Assembly: GCF_964355755.1 (NCBI RefSeq)
Contig: NC_092676.1
Span: forward strand, 2,026,288 to 2,090,287
Length of the DNA: 64,000 nucleotides
Direction: 5' to 3'
From: Antedon mediterranea
Taxonomy: Eukaryota; Echinodermata; Crinoidea; Comatulida; Antedonidae
Positions within the stretch are counted from its first letter, which is position 1; each line of letters begins with the position of its first letter. The notes under the pieces are model-generated. The model was not told the DNA's origin and ran no database searches. It was given only the letters and a program-made list of their open reading frames with translations. The translations under genes and the position numbers were made by a program. This document shows, piece by piece, positions 26,101-38,800 of the stretch.

Positions 26101-26843
26101 GTGATTATCGGCCATGGACTTAATAACTTTATAACTCTACAAAAACTAGACTGGAATATCTCCTAAAACAAAACTTTTCTTATGCATAAAAATGTCCCAA
26201 ATTCTTTCCTATTAAAACATACATTTGGAAAACCAGCGTTAGTATTATCCTTTTGAAAATCCAGCAAATGCACTACCCACTATAAATTTCTGTGTAATCA
26301 ATATAATGTAAGCAGTTTAAATAAAAGGTTTAATTACTGAGTTTTTTATCCTGAGTCTTCTTGTGTTTTAGCGTACTGTTGAAAGTTATGTTGACAAACG
26401 TGTTGGTACAACATACGGGCCTCCTGCTGGAAAGAAGATGACAGTCTTTATTGATGATATCAACATGCCAGTCATCAATGAATGGGGTGATCAGGTAAAG
26501 AACATACTTCATATTTTGTATTTTAAGTTTTCAAGTTTCATAACATTAAAAAATATAAAGAATAGGTCAGAGGTCAGAGTTTGAAGGCAGATGGCCTGAA
26601 AGATGAAGAAAAACATGTTGTGTTGGACAAGCCTTAAAAAAAATATTGAATAGACTAACTAGATGAATGAACAATGGTATAGATAAAGAAGAATGAATTG
26701 AATTGAAATATTTATATTGGCCGACCTCTTCAGTCAAAGACTGATCTCCCAGAGGGCCCAGTCATGATCAGTGGCTGTGATGTAATAGTACTCCAGGGTA
26801 ACCCCCTACTCGTCTCGAAAGATATGAGCTAGATGTGTACACT

Positions 26844-26877
<34 letters not shown>

Positions 26878-29800
26878 TCGTTCTACCACCAGAACTATGG
26901 AGCGAGTAAGCCTTGAACCCTTGCCGATGGTATGGCTACTGTACGTAATCAGGTTCCACTGTCTTAACCGCTCAGTCACATATATAAAGATTGAATATCA
27001 TAGGCGGATTTGAGGTGTTTGAGGGATGGGAGATGATATTTCAAAAAAATCCTGGGTCTGCCACCGGTGGTTTAATACTACAAATCCAGCCTAGTAATAT
27101 GGAGGTCATGGGTTCAAGTCTACTATTTACATATCTTATTTTTCTTTAGATCACCAATGAAATTGTAAGACAAGTGATGGAGAACAGAGGGTTTTACAAC
27201 TTAGAGAAGCCTGGTGATTTTACCAACATTGTAGACATCCAGTATATCGCTGCTATGATCCAACCTGGTGGAGGACGTAACGACATCCCTCAGCGTCTTA
27301 AACGACAGTTTAACGTCTTCAATTCCACGCTGCCTTCCAATCAGTCCATTGATAAGATCTTCTCGACTGTAGGGACAGGTCATTATTGTAAGGTGAGATG
27401 TTTTATTTATTTATTCTTTTTACTGGGTGACCTCTTCAGTAAAAAAGCTGTTCGCCCAGTACACAAAACAGTAAAATTACAAAAGAAAAAACAGACCAGA
27501 TTACAGTTTTTAACTTAAAACAGCACATTGATATTTTTTTAATTTTAATCCATGCTAGTATAAAACAAAGCAAAACAAGGAAAAAAGCTTTTACAAATAA
27601 AGGTCCCTTAAAAAAGAGATATTAATGTTTTGTATATCCAAAGGCAAATTACTGAAAAAATATTAAAATATTTTTTAATATATAGTACAGAATATTGTAT
27701 TATTATGGTTACAACCTCTAAGTTTGAGACAAAAATATTTTATTACAATCTGTATAAAATAGTAATTTAACTACTTTTATATTATAGTATTTTATTATAA
27801 TATTTATGCTAATTTCAATTTTTTGTAGGAGAGAGAATTCTCTGATGAAGTCATTGACCTTGCCGCTATGCTAGTCTCTTGTACCAGACATCTATGGCAG
27901 AGTGTTAAAGTAAAGATGTTACCAACTCCAGCAAAATTCCATTACATTTTTAATTTGAGAGATCTTTCCAGAATCTGGCAGGTATGTACATTTTTAATTG
28001 AAAACCCCTAATATTATAATGAAACAATCCATATAAATTCAAAAATTAATTAATAATTTACTCATTTTGACTGTAACATTTTCTGTATAGGGTATGTTGA
28101 ACACCAACAGTGAGGTTGTGTGTAACCAGTCAGTGTTACTAGCATTATGGAAGCATGAATGCAACAGGGTTATTGCTGATAGGTTCACCAACCAAGAAGA
28201 TAAGAATTGGTTTGAAGCACAAATCAAAAAGGTATGTAAATAGATACTTGGGACAGCGACCTCGGTTTGAGAAGTTATTGTTCCCAGAGTTATTTCATCC
28301 CTTTAGGATGACAAACATAGAAAAGTATTTTTAATTTGTTTTGTGATTTTGCTTCAAATTATGTGAAATTGTTGTTCTTTGATATCAAAACTAATTTTGA
28401 TTAACACAAAACTAACCACAATACAAAAAAGCAATCCTTGTCTCCAGACAACCTGCTTTATTTAATTGACAAGATAATTCATAATCGTTTGTGTTATTTT
28501 TAGTAATGAAGTAAGTTAGTATTATAGGTTTGGTTTCGGTTTTACAAACCTAAACTGATTTTTTAAATATGCTATTCACTAAAGTGTAACAATCTTTTTA
28601 TTGCATCATGAGGACATTTTCATGATGACACCATGTGAACCTTGTTTACAGGATTTTAATGAAATTTTAAAAGAAATTATAGCCCTGCATTTATTCTAAT
28701 ACATTTATTTATTTATGTTTTTGCTCATGAAAAGTTAAAAATATATTTTGGTCAGTATTGTAGTATCAATCAGCTGTCATAGTCATTTTGTCTCTCTGTT
28801 TTTTCTTCTTCTTGTATATTGTACCTCTTGTTTTTAATCACAGTTTCATATCTAGCATAGGAATGTTCTGTTTGTTCTGCTGCATGATCATCAATTGAAC
28901 AGTAAATCTCATTTTTTTCAATAGTGTCACCGACACTAATGGTTTCAATGTTATTTTGATAGTGCACAACAGGTACAGGTGTGTTGTGATGTTTTCTCTT
29001 TTGTTGATCATAACAACACACAACAAACACAAGTAAAACTATCAGTATGATGTTACTTGTTACCAGTATTATGGTTATTGTATTAGCTGTCATTCTTTCT
29101 GTTGGCATGTCATATTTGATATCTCGAGATGTTGTCAGTCTGTCTGTCGGCACAACATCATTACGAATAACTTGTGATGTTGTTAGTCTGTCTGTTAGCT
29201 TGGCATCTTCAATTGTGAATGTTATCTCATTAGATCTGCTCTGAACATCAGTACTCACCAGGCACTTCACAGTGTAGTTACCAGCTGGTAAATTACCAAA
29301 GCATCTTTCATCAGTTTCATTGTAATACTGATACCTAGCTTCCTCCCCATTCAAACTCCAATTATAAATTGTTCTGTCACCAGATCCACCTTCTGCAAAG
29401 CACTTAAAGCAATTCTGGTTCACATCATTATCAGGTGTTTCATATAACCTCTTAACCTCTAGCTTTAACTGAGGGTAAACCGTCAATATCAATGTGTAGC
29501 ACCCGATACCCACATATGTTCTGTTTTTAATAGAAATACAGTAGACAAATATTCCTTCTCCAGAATGAAAACCTTTTTAAAGTCAAAGTAATTTCAATGT
29601 CAGTATCTGCTTGATGAGACTGTGTGATGTGGTACTTTCCTTGGATCCAACCAATTATCACTGCATATTGGAGATTATCATATTTTCTGATGTCACATGA
29701 AATAGATACTTCTTCTCCTTCAATCATGTCTTTCATATTGTCACAATGAAGTTTTACATACCGTGGTTGGCGTCTGCTCGGTGTAACATCTGATGAAGGA

Positions 29801-32800
29801 ACTAAATATTGTAAACTATAATCATCTTGACATGTTCGTATTCCTGTTTGTTGACCAAAAGAAATTAAGCATACGCAGTTCAAATTTAAATCTTTTCCCA
29901 ACAAATCAAGAGTTTCCTGTTTTTCATTTGATGATTTAATTGTCACAGATGACTTCATGTATGATTGGTAATACAACTTTCTGTCAAATTGTACCAACTG
30001 TCTTGAAACTCCATATCTGAATATCAACAAACAAGTCACCAACAAGTTGAAGAATTTCAAAGTCATCTTTAAAAACCTCTCTGTATTGTATATTCATTTC
30101 TTGCATTTTGTAACCTCTTGTTTTCAATCACAGTGTCAGAGCTAACATATACATTTTCAGCTTGTTCTGTTATGTTATCATCAACTGAACAGTAAATCTC
30201 ATTTTCTGTCATTATGTTTGAAACGTCAGTAGTTTTACCAATGCTAATGGTGTCATTATTACTTTGATAGTGTACAGCAGGTACAGATGTCTTCTGCAGT
30301 TTCCTCTTCTGTTGTTCATAACAACACACAACAAACACAAGTAACACTATCAGTATGACATTACTTGTTAACGATATTTTAGTTATCTTATTAGCTGTCA
30401 TGGTTTCTGTTGGATCGTCATATTTGATATCTCGAGATGTTGTCGGTCTATCTGTTGGCATGCCATCTTTAATTGTGAATTCTATCTCATCAGATCTGTT
30501 CTGAACATCAGTACTCACCAGACACTTAACAGTGTAGTTACCAGCTGGTAGATTACCAAAGCATCTTTTATCAGTTTCATTGTAATACTGATACTTGAAT
30601 TCCTCTCCATTCAAACTCCAATTATAAATTGTTCTGTCACCAGATCTACCTTCTGCATAGCACTTGAAGCAATTCTGGTTCACATCAACTTCAGGTGTCT
30701 CACATAGCTTCATAACATCTACCTTTAATTGAGGGTGAACCAGCAATTCCAATGTGTAGCACTCAATACTCACATATGAACCTTGGTTATTTGAAAAACA
30801 GTAGAAAAATATTCCTTCTCCGGAATGAAATCCTTTTACAGTCTGATTAATGGTTGTAGTGTTGTCAGTATCTAGAAGATGAAATTGTGTGATATGGTGC
30901 TGTCTTTGGATCCAGCCAATTGTGATATCATATTGGATGTTGTCATATTTCCTGATATCACATGACATGTTTACTTCCTCTCCTTCAGTTATGTCTTTCA
31001 TATCTTTGTCACAGTAAAGTTTTACATACAGTGGTTGATGTGGGCTCCATGTGACCTCTGATGAAGGTACCACATAGTGTGAATTATAATCATCTTGGCA
31101 TGTGTATATTCCTTTTTCTTGACCAAAAGAAATAAAAAGTTGGCATTTAACTATTAAATCTTTTCCCGGCAATACAACTGTTTTTTGTTCATTTGATGGA
31201 ATAATTGTCACAGGTTGTGGCTTAGTAGACCAGTAATAAAAACCTCTTTCAAATTGTACCAACTCTCTTGAAGCTCCATGTCTGAATATTAATAAACAGA
31301 TCACCAACAGGTTACAGAATTTCAAAGTCATCTTTAAAACCTCTCAGTATTGTTTGTGAAAATATACCATTCTAGTTCCCGATGTGGCCAGCGATAAGAC
31401 TGAATTGATGTTTGTATTTTTATAGGTTTATAATATTGTAATATTTAGTATTTTGAGTTTTGGTTTTTGTTGCTACTGTAATCTCGAAACTAATTTTGTG
31501 AAGAATAATATTTACATGAGCTAACATAGTCATTCTGTCTCTCTGTTCTCATTTCCTGCATTTTGTAACCTCTTGTTTTCAATCACAGTGTCACAGCTAA
31601 CATAGTCAGTCTGTTCTGTTGACTCTCTGTTCTCATTTCTTGCATTTTGTAACCTTTTGTTTTCAATCACAGTGTCAAAGGTAACATAAGAGTCCCAAGT
31701 TTATTCTTTTGTATGATCATCAATTGAACAGTAAAGCTCATTCTTTTCAACCGTTTTTGAAACATTCAAAGTGCCACCAACACTAATTGTGTCATTATTA
31801 CTTTGATAGTGCACAACAGGTACAGGTGTGTTGTGATGTTTCCTCTTTTGTTGTTCATAACAACACACAACACACACAAGTAAAACTATCAGTATGATGT
31901 TACTTGTTGCCAGTATTAGGATTATTGTATTAGCTGTCATGGTTTCTGTTGTCAAGACACATTTGATATCTTGAGATGTTGTCATTCTGTCTCTTGTCAT
32001 GACATCTTCAATTGTGAATGTTATCTCATCAGATCTGTTCTGAACATCAGTACTCACCAGACATTTAACAGTGTAGTTACCAGCTGGTAAATTACTAAAG
32101 CATCTTTCATCGGGTTCATTGTAATTCTTGAATTCCTCTCCATTCAAATTCCAATTATAAATTCTCTTGTCACCAGAGCCACCGTCTGCATAATAACACT
32201 TGAAGCAGTTCTGGTTCACATCAACTTTACATGTTTCATATAACCTTTTAACCTCTACCTTTAATTGAGGGTGAACCAGCAATATCAGTGTGTAGCACCA
32301 AACTGCTTTATAATTAAGTGAAATACAGTAGAAAAATATTCCTTCTCCGGAATGAAATCCTTTTACAGTCTGATTAATTGTTGTAATGTTGTCAGTATCT
32401 AGAAGATGAAATTGTGTGATGTAGTTTTTTCCTTGGATCCAACCAATTGTGATGTCATATTGAATTTGGTCATATTTCCTGATGTCACATGAAATGTTTA
32501 CTTCCTCTCCTTCAATGATGTCTTTCATGTTGTCACAGTAAAGTTTTACATAGAATGATTGACTTCTGCTCTGTGTAACATTTGAGGAAAGAACCAAGTA
32601 TTGTAAATTATCATCATCTTGACATGTGTATATTCCATTTTGTTGATCAAAAGAAATAAAAAGTGGGCATTTAACTATGAAATCTTTTCCTGGAAATACA
32701 AGCGTGTTCTGTTTACTTGATGGTGTAATTGTCACAGGTTGTAGCTTAGTGTGTGATTGGTAATCAAAACCTCTGTCAAATTGTACCAACTCTCTTGAAG

Positions 32801-35800
32801 ATCCATGTCTGAATATCAACAAGCAAGTCATCACCAACAGATTAAAGAATTTTAAAGTCATCTTTAGCATCCTCTCTGTATTTTTTGTGAAAATCCAATC
32901 TCTGAGACTGAAGTGATGTTTGTAGTTGTATAGGTTTATAATACATGGAAACACAAAAGGAAATACAGTATTTAGTATCTGAGTTTTGTTTTTGTTGCTG
33001 CTGTAATATCGAAACTAATTTTGTGAAGAATAATATTTACATGAGCTAACACAGTCAGTCTGTCTCTCTGTTCTAATTTCTTGCATTTTGTAACCTTTTG
33101 TTTTCAATCACAATGTCAAAGGTGACATAGGAGTGCTATGTTTATTCTGCTGTATGATTGCATTTATTTGTTTGAAAAAAACATTTAAGACTTCTAAAAA
33201 GTCAATGATGCTCTATATCTCGCAAGCCAGAAGTCAGTTGAATAGTAAATCTCATTCTTTTCAATATCAATGTGTAGCACCCAATACCCACATATGTTCT
33301 GTTTTTAATAGAAATACAGTAGACAAATATTCCTTCTCCAGAATGAAAACCTTTTAAAGTCAAAGTAATTTCAATGTCAGTATCTGCTTGATGAGACTGT
33401 GTAATGTTTTACTTTCCTTGGATCCAACCAATTGTCACTGCATATTGATGATGTCATATTTTCTGATGTCACATGAAATATTTACTTCCTCTCCTGTAAT
33501 GATGTCTTTCCTAATATTGTTACAGTAAAGGTACTGTGACTGGCGTGTGCTCATTGTAACATCTTGTGTAGAAACCAAATATTATATCATCTTGACATGT
33601 GTGTATTCTTGTTTGTTGACCAAAAGAAATTAAGCATAAGCATTTCAAATTAAATCTTTTCCCACCAAATCACAAGTTTCCTCTTTTTCATTTGATAAAA
33701 TAAAGTGTCACTGATAGTGATAGTGTAAGATTGATAATAAAACTTTCTTTCAAATTGTACTGTCGTAAAGCTTTGAATATCAACAAGCAGATCACCAACA
33801 GGTTAAAGACCTCTCTGTATTGTTTGTGAAAATTCATCCTCTGTTTGTATTTGTATATGTTTATAATATTTAAAATAAACAAAAGAAAATAATTAGTATT
33901 TGAGTTTTGGTTTTTGTTGCTAATAGGCATATATCAAAACTAATTTTGCGAAAGTAAGTAGGTAATATTTATTGCTTTTTGCTTGCTTTCTTTTCTATTT
34001 CTTGCATTTTGTAACCTTTTGTTTCAAATCACAGTGTCAAAGGTAACATAGGAGTCCCATGTTTATTCATCTGTATGATCATCAATTGAACAGTAAACCT
34101 CATGTTCTGCATTAATTTGCTGAACATCAGAAGTGTTACCAACACTAATTGTGTCAATGTTACTTTGATAGTGCACAACTGGTACAGGTGTGTTGTGATG
34201 TTTCCTCTTTTGTTGTTCATAACAACACACAACAAACACAAGTAAAACTATCAGTATGATGTTACTTGTTACTATTATGGTTATCTTATTGGCCTTCTTT
34301 GTAGCTGTTGTCATGTCATCTTTAATTGTAAATGCTATCTCATCAGATCTGTTTTGAACATCAGTACTCACCAGACACTTCACAGTGTATTCACCAGCTG
34401 TTAAATTACCAAAGCACCTTTCAACAGTTTCATAGAAACGATACTGGAATTCCTCTCCTCTCAAACTCCAATTAAAAATCTTTTTACCAGATCCACCTTC
34501 TGCATAACACTTGAAGCAATTCTGGTTCACATCAACTTCATATACCCTTGTGATCTTTACCATTAATTGTGGGTGAACCGCCATAACCAATTGATAGCAA
34601 TACAGTAGAAAAACATCCCTTGTCCAGAATGAAAACATTTAAGAGTCTGAATAATTGTAATGTCAGTATCCGTATGATGAGTCTGTATAATGTTGTGATT
34701 TCCTTGAACCCAAATAGTTGTCACTTCATATTGGATGTTGTCATCTTTTCTGATCAAGTCACATGAAATGTGTACTTCCTCGCCTTCAACGATGTCCCTC
34801 ATACCGTCACAATAGAGGTTTACAAGTTCTGGTTGAGATGTGGTATATGTCACACCCGGCAATGTATAAATAGTATGTTGAAAATTATCATCAAATTGAC
34901 ATAAGTATAGTCCGTGATTAGAACCAAACAATGAAAAGTGGACATTTAACTGTTTCATATTTTCCTGAACGATTAACACTCTTTCGTTTCATTACTGGTG
35001 TGATTGCAATGTTTACCTTACTTGTTGATGAGTACTGAAATTTGTAACTAAATTTTACCAAACTTCTTGAAGCTCCTCCATGTCTGAATATCAACAAGCA
35101 AGTCATCACCAACAGATTAACAATTTTTAAAGTCATCTTTAAAACCTCTCTGTATTGTTTGTGAAAACACACCCTTCTAGTTCCAGATGTGGCCAGCAAT
35201 AAGACTGAATTGATGTTTCTATTTTTATAGGTTTATAATATTGTAATATTTAGTATTTTGAGTTTTGGTTTTTGTTGCTACTGTAATATCGAAACTAATT
35301 TTGTGAAGAATAATATCTACATGAGCTAACATGGTCATTCTGTCTCTCTGTTCTCATTTCTTGCATTTTGTAACCTTTTGTTTCCAATCACAGTGTCAAA
35401 GGTGACATAAGAGTGCTATGTTTATTCTGCTGTATGATTATCAATTGAACAGTAAAGCTCATTCTTTTCAACAGTTTGCAAAGCATTCAAAGTGTCACCA
35501 ACATTAATTGTATCATTATTACTTTGATAGTGCACAACAGGTACAGGTGTGTTGTGATGTTTCCTCTTTTGTTGTTCATAACAACACACAACAAACATGA
35601 GTAAAACTATCAGTATCATGTTACTTGTTACCAGTATTATAGTTATTGTATTAACTGTCATGGTTTCTGTTGTTGTGTAATGTTTTCCTTGGATTCAACC
35701 AATTGCGATGTCATATTGGATGTTGTCATTTTTCCTGATGTCACATGACATGTTTACTTCCTCTCCTTCAATCATGTCTTTCATATTGTCACAGTAAAGT

Positions 35801-38800
35801 TTTACATACCGTGGTTGATGTGGGCTCCATGTAACATCTGATGAAGGTACCACATAGTGTGAATTATCATCATCGTGGCATGTGTATATTCCTTTTTCTT
35901 GAACAAAAGAAATAAAAAGTTGGCATTTGACTTTGAAATCTTTTAATGGCATTACAAGCGTTTTCTGTTTATTTGATGGTGTAATTGTCACAGGTTGTAG
36001 CTTAGTGTATGATTGGTAATAAAAACCTCGGTCAAATTGTACCAACTGTCATGAAGCTCCATGTCTGAATATCAACAAGCAAGTCACCACCAACAGGTTA
36101 AAGAATTTCAAAGTCATCTTTAGAAACCTCTCTGTATTGTTTGTGAAAATCCAAATCCTCAGTTCCTGATGTGGCCAGAGACTAAAGTGATGTTTGTATT
36201 TGTATAGTTTTATAATATAGTAACACAAAAAATAATATTTAGTATTTGTGTTTTGTTTTTGTTGCTACTGTAATATCGAAACTAATTTTGTGAAGAATAA
36301 TATTTACATGAGCTAACATAGTCAGTCTGTCTCTCTTTTTTTCATTGCATTTTGTAACATTTTGTTTCCAATCACAGTGTCAAGGGTAACATAGGAGTGC
36401 CATGTTTATTCTGCTGTATGATCATCAATTGAACAGTAAATCTCATTTTTTTCAATGGTTTGCAAAACATTCAAAGTGTCACCAACACTAATTGTGTCAT
36501 TGTTTCTTTGATAGTGCACAACAGGTACAGGTGTGTTGTGATGTTTCCTCTTTTGTTGTTCATGACAACACACAATAAACACAAGTAAAACTATCAGTAT
36601 GATGTTACTTGTTACTAGTATTATGATTATTGTATTAGCTGTCATGATTTCTGTTGTCAAGACACATTTGATATCTTGAGATGTTGTCATTCTGTCTCTT
36701 GTCATAACATCTTCAATTGTGAATGTTATCTCATCAGATCTGTTCTGAACATCAGTACTCACCAGACACTTAACAGTGTAGTTACCAGCTGGTAAATTAC
36801 TAAAGCATCTTTCATCGGGTTCATTGTAATTCTTGAATTCCTCTCCATTCAAATTCCAATTATAAATTCTCTTGTCACCAGAGCCACCGTCTGCATAATA
36901 ACACTTGAAGCAGTTCTGGTTCACATCAACTTTACATGTTTCATATAACCTTTTAACCTCTACCTTTAATTGAGGGTGAACCAGCAATATCAGTGTGTAG
37001 CACCAAACTGCTTTATAATTAAGTGAAATACAGTAGAAAAATATTCCTTCTCCGCCGGAATGAAATCCTTTTACAGTCTGATTAATTGTTGTAGTGTTGT
37101 CAGTATCTAGAAGATGAAATTGTGTGATGTAGTTTTTTCCTTGGATCCAACCAATTGTGATGTCATATTGAATTTGGTCATATTTCCTGATGTCACATGA
37201 AATGTTTACTTCCTCTCCTTCAATGATGTCTTTCATGTTGTCACAGTAAAGTTTTACATACAGTGGTTGATGTGGGCTCCATGTGACCTCTGATGAAGGT
37301 ACCACATAGTGTGAATTATAATCATCTTGGCATGTGTATATTCCTTTTTCTTGACCAAAAGAAATAAAAAGTGGGCATTTAACTATGAAATCTTTTCCTG
37401 GAAATACAAGCGTGTTCTGTTTACTTGATGGTGTAATTGTCACAGGTTGTAGCTTAGTGTGTGATTGGTAATCAAAACCTCTGTCAAATTGTACCAACTC
37501 TCTTGAAGATCCATGTCTGAATATCAACAAGCAAGTCATCACCAACAGATTAAAGAATTTTAAAGTCATCTTTAGCATCCTCTCTGTATTTTTTGTGAAA
37601 ATCCAATCTCTGAGACTGAAGTGATTTTTGTATTTGTATAGGTTTATAATACATGGAAACACAAAAGGAAATACAGTATTTAGTATCTGAGTTTTGTTTT
37701 TGTTGCTGCTGTAATATCGAAACTAATTTTGTGAAGAATAATATTTACATGAGCTAACACAGTCAGTCTGTCTCTCTGTTCTAATTTCTTGCATTTTGTA
37801 ACCTTTTGTTTTCAATCACAATGTCAAAGGTGACATAGGAGTGCTATGTTTATTCTGCTGTATGATTGCATTTATTTGTTTGAAAAAAACATTTAAGACT
37901 TCTAAAAAGTCAATGATGCTCTATATCTCGCAAGCCAGAAGTCAGTTGAATAGTAAATCTCATTCTTTTCAATATCAATGTGTAGCACCCAATACCCACA
38001 TATGTTCTGTTTTTAATAGAAATACAGTAGACAAATATTCCTTCTCCAGAATGAAAACCTTTTAAAGTCAAAGTAATTTCAATGTCAGTATCTGCTTGAT
38101 GAGACTGTGTAATGTTTTACTTTCCTTGGATCCAACCAATTGTCACTGCATATTGATGATGTCATATTTTCTGATGTCACATGAAATATTTACTTCCTCT
38201 CCTGTAATGATGTCTTTCCTAATATTGTTACAGTAAAGGTACTGTGACTGGCGTGTGCTCATTGTAACATCTTGTGTAGAAACCAAATATTATTATCATC
38301 TTGACATGTGTGTATTCTTGTTTGTTGACCAAAAGAAATTAAGCATAAGCATTTCAAATTAAATCTTTTCCCAACAAATCACAAGTTTCCTCTTTTTTAT
38401 TTGATAAAGTAAAGTGTCACTGATAGTGATAGTGTAAGATTGATAATAAAACTTTCTTTCAAATTGTACTGTCGTAAAGATTTGAATATCAACAAGCAGA
38501 TCACCAACAGGTTAAAGACCTCTCTGTATTGTTTGTGAAAATTCATCCTCTGTTTGTATTTGTATATGTTTATAATATTTAAAATAAACAAAAGAAAATA
38601 ATTAGTATTTGAGTTTTGGTTTTTGTTGCTAATAGGCATATCAAAACTAATTTTGCGAAAGTAAGTAGGTAATATTTATTGCTTTTTGCTTGCTTTCTTT
38701 TCTATTTCTTGCATTTTGTAACCTTTTGTTTCAAATCACAGTGTCAAAGGTAACATAGGAGTCCCATGTTTATTCATCTGTATGATCATCAATTGAACAG

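Noticed and set aside
28838-29032. Repeated minus-strand frames such as [12 protein letters not shown] at 28838-29032, 34029-34241 and 38736-38948
   Set aside because: They are out-of-frame readings of the conserved membrane-helix and tail segment of the receptor units.
29047-29244. Plus-strand frame over receptor unit A
   Set aside because: Shadow of the minus-strand receptor stalk; no protein character of its own.
33133-33357. Identical plus-strand 74-codon frames at 33133-33357 and 37841-38065
   Set aside because: Antisense to relict units D and D'; their identity reflects the segmental duplication.
37569-37662. N-terminal extension of receptor genes C and G (MFPCIINLY...)
   Set aside because: It reads through the TATA-like element and leader, is not part of the conserved protein, and precedes the conserved MTLKFFNLL signal peptide start.
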